DNA from: Dehalococcoidia bacterium
GTDB lineage: Bacteria > Chloroflexota > Dehalococcoidia > SAR202 > UBA11138
Assembly (NCBI GenBank): GCA_012270625.1
Contig: JAAXHZ010000223.1
Location: 1-10,299, forward strand
Length of the DNA: 10,299 nt
Direction of reading: 5' to 3'
This document shows, piece after piece, positions 7,551 to 10,299 of this stretch. The translations under genes and the position numbers were made by a program. Every line of letters begins with the position of its first letter. Positions within the stretch are counted from its first letter, which is position 1. Under the pieces are notes generated by a model. The model was given only the letters and a program-made list of their open reading frames with translations, was not told the DNA's origin and did no database searches.

Positions 7551-8371
7551 CTATCCCCAACATCCTTTGCAATTACGATGTCGTCCGCGCCGTGGCCGAG
7601 GCGAAGCGTCCAGGCATCGTCCTAGACTTCGACGGCACCATCTCCGAGATAGCTCCTTCGCCCGAATTGGCTGTCATCCACCCGCGAATCGCGAAAGCGC
7701 TGGAAGTTGCGGTTCGAGGATACTCGCTGGTAGCGGTGCTGTCAGGCCGCGCCGCGCGCGATGTCGCTGCCAGGGTCGCGGTTCGCGGCATAACCTACGT
7801 CGGCAATCACGGCGCTGAGTCCATTGTGAACGGACATCTGAAGGTATTATCGGCCTCCGCGCCAGCAGGAATTGGTCAAGCTCTTGAGTACATCAGGCGA
7901 ACGGTTGAAATTCCGGGAATCGTTTACGAAGACAAGCGATTCAGCGCCTCCATACACTACCGCCAGGTCGAAGACGTGAAGACCGCCGAACGTCAGCTTC
8001 GACGGGCGATCACACGCGCCCCCGGCTCTGACATGCTCGACACGTTCTGGGGTCGCAGGGTACTGGAGATCAGACCGGCCACGGCCATTACCAAGGGCGA
8101 TGCCATCGCATATCTAGTCGCCCAGCGCTCACTCGACGCGCTCATATTTGTAGGAGATGACACTACCGACATAGACGGTATGCGCAGGCTCCCTGCCTTG
8201 GATGGCGTACACGCGGTCGGAGTTGCGGTCGTCTCACAGGAGACGCCGGAACTCCTGATCGAAGCTGCGAATTACGAGGTAAGCGGCGTTGATGAGGTAG
8301 CGGACCTGCTGGACCTACTCATGGAGTTGAGGAAATTGCCAGCGCAGCCTGGCGACCCTCGCTCGGATTAG
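7547..8371 (+). CDS. Trehalose-phosphatase-like HAD hydrolase
   Basis: Predicted to dephosphorylate trehalose 6-phosphate or a similar sugar phosphate; 274 aa, cytoplasmic. HAD motif I is DFDGT (Asp27 nucleophile, Asp29). The motif II region is VLSGR (64-68), GNHGAE lies at 86-91, and the motif III lysine is Lys183 in ITKGDAI. Motif IV is GDDTTDID (203-210), where TPPs usually read GDDxTDED. The cap domain lies between, with FSASIHYR. The start is TTG 7547, overlapping the stop of the FAD subunit (TTGA); no ATG occurs before the DFDGT motif, so the TTG is needed. No trehalose-6-phosphate synthase gene is in the window. The gene ends three bases before the stop of the convergent membrane protein gene. 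A related sugar-phosphate substrate is possible. Confidence 0.85.
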   Translation: MTIPNILCNYDVVRAVAEAKRPGIVLDFDGTISEIAPSPELAVIHPRIAKALEVAVRGYSLVAVLSGRAARDVAARVAVRGITYVGNHGAESIVNGHLKVLSASAPAGIGQALEYIRRTVEIPGIVYEDKRFSASIHYRQVEDVKTAERQLRRAITRAPGSDMLDTFWGRRVLEIRPATAITKGDAIAYLVAQRSLDALIFVGDDTTDIDGMRRLPALDGVHAVGVAVVSQETPELLIEAANYEVSGVDEVADLLDLLMELRKLPAQPGDPRSD

Positions 8372-8374
8372 GAC

Positions 8375-8773
8375 TCACGCCTTCGTCGCCTCGACCCCGG
8401 TTATCGCGCTGATCGATGCGATAAAGCTGCCGGCGCCGTAGTACTTGACCTGCCACCTGTGCAAATCACGTCCCTCCATGCCGCGTCCCTTTAGCTGGTA
8501 GTACGCGGGGCGCCCAATTGAACCTTGGAGGATCACTACTATACCCATGACGACGGCTACGATCGGCACGATGAGAAACCACGCAAACAGCGTGAGCAGA
8601 CCCACTATCACCAAGCCAATCCCCACTGCTAGGCGCTTGTGGTCCGATGCCTGCACTTCGGTGATGCTCTCTAGCTCCGTGTACGGAAGCTCGTGAGTGC
8701 GCGCGCCGCCCCTGCGCTCGTTGACCAGTATTACTCTCCTGGAGGTAGCGTGATATGGCCCGAAACTCGACAC
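8375..8773 (-). CDS. Small membrane protein with two transmembrane helices, PH-like N-terminus
   Basis: A 132-aa frame from GTG 8773. The N-terminal YHATSRRVILV followed by ELPYTELESIT looks like the strands of a bacterial PH-like domain (xxTxRRVIL ... IPLxxIxxV). Two hydrophobic stretches (about 48-66 and 67-84) with a proline between them form a membrane hairpin, and the C-terminal part is soluble with YYQLKGRG and WQVKYYG. Function is unknown. The start is doubtful: the frame stays open upstream with protein-like sequence (LDHVEPLLGSNERL directly before the GTG), but no ATG, GTG or TTG is in frame there. The gene may have lost its true start to the adjacent repeats. It converges with the phosphatase gene, three bases away, with no terminator hairpin between. 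Confidence 0.7.
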   Translation of the reverse strand: MSSFGPYHATSRRVILVNERRGGARTHELPYTELESITEVQASDHKRLAVGIGLVIVGLLTLFAWFLIVPIVAVVMGIVVILQGSIGRPAYYQLKGRGMEGRDLHRWQVKYYGAGSFIASISAITGVEATKA

Positions 8774-8830
8774 GAGTCGTTCGTTGCTCCCAAGCAGCGG
8801 CTCGACGTGGTCAAGAGAGCTGGGCTTTGG

Positions 8831-8858
8831 AATGTTGAATGTTGAATTGTGAATGGTG
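8831..8858. repeat. Tandem repeat of a 7-base unit, four copies
   Basis: AATGTTG occurs twice in a row, then the variants AATTGTG and AATGGTG follow at the same 7-base period. The array lies 58 bases upstream of the membrane-protein GTG and within its open upstream frame. Confidence 0.75.
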
Positions 8859-8897
8859 AGCCTTTCGAGGAGTGAGATCCCTCCTTCACCTTCACGT

Positions 8898-8947
8898 GTC
8901 CAGCTTTAGCCGGTATAAGCTGGTTTACATGTCCAGCTTCAAGCTGG
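8898..8947. repeat. Alternating inverted repeats, four arms
   Basis: CCAGCTT (8900-8906), AAGCTGG (8917-8923), CCAGCTT (8933-8939) and AAGCTGG (8941-8947). Each neighbouring pair can form a perfect 6-7 bp stem: the first with a 10-base loop, the middle pair with a 9-base loop, the last as a tight hairpin with a 3-base loop. Both CCAGCTT arms follow GT (GTCCAGCTT). It lies just past the cyclase stop and could stop or protect that transcript, but there is no T-run, so a classical terminator is not supported. Confidence 0.75.
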
Positions 8948-8951
8948 CTGG

Positions 8952-9905
8952 TCAGAATATGGCGATGGGATTGACCGGCGATCCAGTCGTATTGTGCAGG
9001 CGCAGCGGCCCTATTGAAAGCATGAACTCCCAGCGGTTGCGCTCACGACACGCCTGCGCCAGCTCTTCCAGGTTGGCATTGTCGAGTATCCACATGCCCA
9101 TTGCCACGATTCCAACTTGATGAATGGGATTGGACATGCTCGGGTATCCTGTGGGCATCACGTCATTGCCCGTGTCGCTGCCCAGCATGGCGATGCTGCG
9201 CTCATGGAAAAGCGGCAGACACGCCGCCTGACACGCTGAGGATCCCTCCTCACGAGGGTTCCACGGTCCCTCGGTGTTCCTGCGGTGAAGGTTCCCCGTG
9301 CGCACCAGCAGCACGTCGCCCTCTTCGATCTTGAACCCGCAGCGCTCCTCAGCCGCAAGTATGTCTTCGGGCATGACACCCTCGCCGCGCTCCAGCCAAT
9401 CGACGCCCCGGATCATCGGCGCGTCCACAAGCACGCCCCGCGTAACGACGCCCTCCTTGGCGAGCTCTATGGACTCCACGGTCGCGCCCAGCCCGGTCGC
9501 CACCAGGTGAGCGGGCTGGTTGTTGTACATCTTGCCTTCCCAGAAGAAGTGGGCAAGGCTGTCCACGTGCGTTATCGCGTAGCCGTGGAAGATCATCCCG
9601 AAAAAGTCAGTGGATCCCTGGGCCGTGCGGGAGGTGACCTTGTCTCCGGTAGCCCAGCCCTCGCCGCTCTCCGTCATAAAGTGAATGGGCGGTATGGGAA
9701 TATCAGGCGCGGGCTCGAACATCACGGTTCTGGCGCACGACACGGTTGTCCCCTCTTCCACGAGCGAAATCGCTCGCTTGACCTTGTCCGGACCCAGGAA
9801 ATTCAGCGTGCCCATCTGATCATCGTCTCCCCATCTCCCCCAGTTGGACAGCGAGTCGAAATAGGTCAGAACTTCCTGCTCGGATGGTATGTTGCCGATT
9901 GTCAT
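8952..9905 (-). CDS. Cyclase family protein (kynurenine formamidase-like metal hydrolase)
   Basis: Member of the cyclase/arylformamidase superfamily (PF04199), 317 aa, probably cytoplasmic. Relatives hydrolyse amide or cyclic ester bonds at a divalent metal site. The metal motif reads ITHVDSLAHFFWEGKMYN (111-128): His113, Asp115 and His119 match the TH-x-D-x3-H core, while the first His of the canonical HxGTHxD is replaced by Tyr109, with His107 two residues earlier. The N-terminal WGRWGDDDQMGTLNF (22-36) and the C-terminal MLGSDTGND are typical of a large environmental subgroup. ATG 9903-9905 has AGAGAGG eight bases upstream (9914-9920), and a promoter with palindrome lies further up. The substrate is unknown; formylkynurenine is not implied, as no tryptophan-degradation gene is present here. 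Confidence 0.9.
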   Translation of the reverse strand: MTIGNIPSEQEVLTYFDSLSNWGRWGDDDQMGTLNFLGPDKVKRAISLVEEGTTVSCARTVMFEPAPDIPIPPIHFMTESGEGWATGDKVTSRTAQGSTDFFGMIFHGYAITHVDSLAHFFWEGKMYNNQPAHLVATGLGATVESIELAKEGVVTRGVLVDAPMIRGVDWLERGEGVMPEDILAAEERCGFKIEEGDVLLVRTGNLHRRNTEGPWNPREEGSSACQAACLPLFHERSIAMLGSDTGNDVMPTGYPSMSNPIHQVGIVAMGMWILDNANLEELAQACRERNRWEFMLSIGPLRLHNTTGSPVNPIAIF

Positions 9906-9982
9906 GCTGAATGCCTCTCTGAGATGTTTTGGCAGGCGTCGCCTCCACCCACTGTACGCCTGAATTGTCTGGATTCAACCCT

Positions 9983-9996
9983 GTGGACGAGTCCAC
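9983..9996. promoter_or_regulatory. Palindromic operator candidate for the cyclase gene
   Basis: GTGGAC, then GA, then GTCCAC: a perfect 6-bp inverted repeat with a 2-base centre. It starts four bases past the -10 hexamer on the minus strand, where a bound repressor would cover the start of transcription, and about 80 bases before the ATG. Confidence 0.4.
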
Positions 9997-9999
9997 GTC

Positions 10000-10008
10000 A
10001 GTATAGCA
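10000..10008 (-). promoter_or_regulatory. Extended -10 promoter of the cyclase gene
   Basis: On the minus strand TGCTATACT has the TGN extension and a near-consensus -10. No good -35 is seen 16-18 bases upstream, as is usual for extended -10 promoters. The leader to the cyclase ATG would be about 90 bases. Confidence 0.4.
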
Positions 10009-10058
10009 TCTAACCCAAGCGAACCTCGGAGCCGTGAGGTAACCGTCCCATGTGCGGT

Positions 10059-10088
10059 GGGGTGGGGTGGGGGGGATGAATATGGGGG
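10059..10088 (+). other. G-run tract with G-quadruplex potential
   Basis: Four runs of at least four G: 10059-10062, 10064-10067, 10069-10075 and 10084-10088. The loops are 1, 1 and 8 bases. The tract sits between the cyclase promoter and the transposase start. Confidence 0.55.
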
Positions 10089-10132
10089 AGTCCTGATAGT
10101 CTTGGAGTGAACCATCCCCCAAGCAGGACTCC
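10071..10132. repeat. Two interlaced inverted repeats before the transposase
   Basis: GGGGGATG (10071-10078) pairs perfectly with CATCCCCC (10113-10120). GGAGTCCTG (10087-10095) pairs perfectly with CAGGACTCC (10124-10132). The arms interlace, so the two stems exclude each other or form a pseudoknot. They probably belong to the end of the insertion sequence. The second right arm covers the AGGA ribosome binding site of the transposase. Confidence 0.5.
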
Positions 10133-10137
10133 TGCCG

Positions 10138-10299
10138 ATGCCAAGAGTAAGATTCACCGTTCCACAGGTCAAGAGCCATCCCGATACTCGTCCACAAGCA
10201 TGTCCACACTGCGGCAGCAGCTACCTGCATCGACACGGATCGGTCACAAAGCCGATCACAGACCTCCACGTCAGCGAAGTCACGGTGCACAGATACCGC
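10138..10299 (+). CDS. Transposase, N-terminal part (runs off the window)
   Basis: 54 codons are open from ATG 10138 to the end. Translation shows a basic N-terminus (MPRVRFTVPQ), then ACPHCGSSYLHRHGSVTKPI and EVTVHRYR. CPHCG with following HRHG is the first half of a zinc ribbon, and the VTVHRYR strand would lead into the second CxxC, which lies beyond the window. This layout is typical of DDE transposases with an N-terminal zinc ribbon (ISL3-like or unclassified IS families seen in Chloroflexota). AGGA at 10125-10128 lies nine bases before the ATG. The exact IS family cannot be decided from 54 residues, nor whether the gene is intact. Confidence 0.65.
   Translation, partial: MPRVRFTVPQVKSHPDTRPQACPHCGSSYLHRHGSVTKPITDLHVSEVTVHRYR

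Larger units (their letters stand above)
2004..8371 (+). other. Probable six-gene transcription unit
   Basis: SDR, DUF2332, the three molybdenum hydroxylase subunits and the trehalose-phosphatase-like gene follow each other on one strand. The junctions are an overlap (or a 4-base gap), a 1-base gap and then three 4-base overlaps. One promoter before the SDR and no internal terminator are seen, so I infer a single polycistronic message with coupled translation. The unit contains no XdhC/CoxI/CoxF-type maturation gene. Confidence 0.7.

Noticed and set aside
8933..8947. Rho-independent terminator for the cyclase gene
   Set aside because: The hairpin is good but no T-run follows on either strand.
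9285..10013. Plus-strand 242-codon open frame
   Set aside because: It lies antisense to the cyclase gene, which has clear family motifs and a ribosome binding site. The peptide has no recognisable motif.
9820..10290. Minus-strand 156-codon open frame
   Set aside because: It covers the cyclase promoter, the G-tract and the antisense of the transposase start; composition is not protein-like.

Overview
The window is moderately GC-rich bacterial DNA, densely packed with metabolic genes. It uses GTG and TTG starts freely and chains genes through 4-base stop/start overlaps. The gene families (aldo/keto reductase, short-chain dehydrogenase, molybdenum hydroxylase, cyclase-family hydrolase, DUF1802, DUF2332) together resemble Dehalococcoidia/SAR202-type Chloroflexota. 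That is an inference from gene content; there is no rRNA or other phylogenetic marker here.

Left part (1-2003), minus strand: an aldo/keto reductase and, upstream of it, a DUF1802 gene. Upstream of DUF1802 lie two short, broken reading frames that overlap by one base. They read as the C-terminal end of a Gp49/HigB-like toxin followed by the N-terminal end of its antitoxin, a decayed toxin-antitoxin relic. The relic and the next gene diverge from one AT-rich spacer that carries a good plus-strand promoter (1936-1981).

Centre (2004-8371), plus strand: six genes with almost no spacing, probably one transcript. They are a short-chain dehydrogenase, a DUF2332 protein, the three subunits of a molybdenum hydroxylase (2Fe-2S, molybdopterin, FAD) and a trehalose-phosphatase-like HAD enzyme. 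The FAD subunit has the extra cysteines of the PaoB type, which carry a 4Fe-4S cluster. The substrate of the hydroxylase cannot be read from sequence. With a dehydrogenase in the same unit, stepwise oxidation of an organic substrate is a reasonable inference.

Right part (8375-10299): a small two-helix membrane protein and a cyclase-family (kynurenine formamidase-like) hydrolase, both on the minus strand. Between them is a repeat patch holding a 7-base tandem repeat and four alternating arms of one inverted repeat. The cyclase gene has an extended -10 promoter and a perfect palindrome at the expected start of transcription. The last 240 bases hold a G-run tract with G-quadruplex potential, nested inverted repeats and the first 54 codons of a zinc-ribbon transposase that runs off the window, so an insertion sequence begins here.
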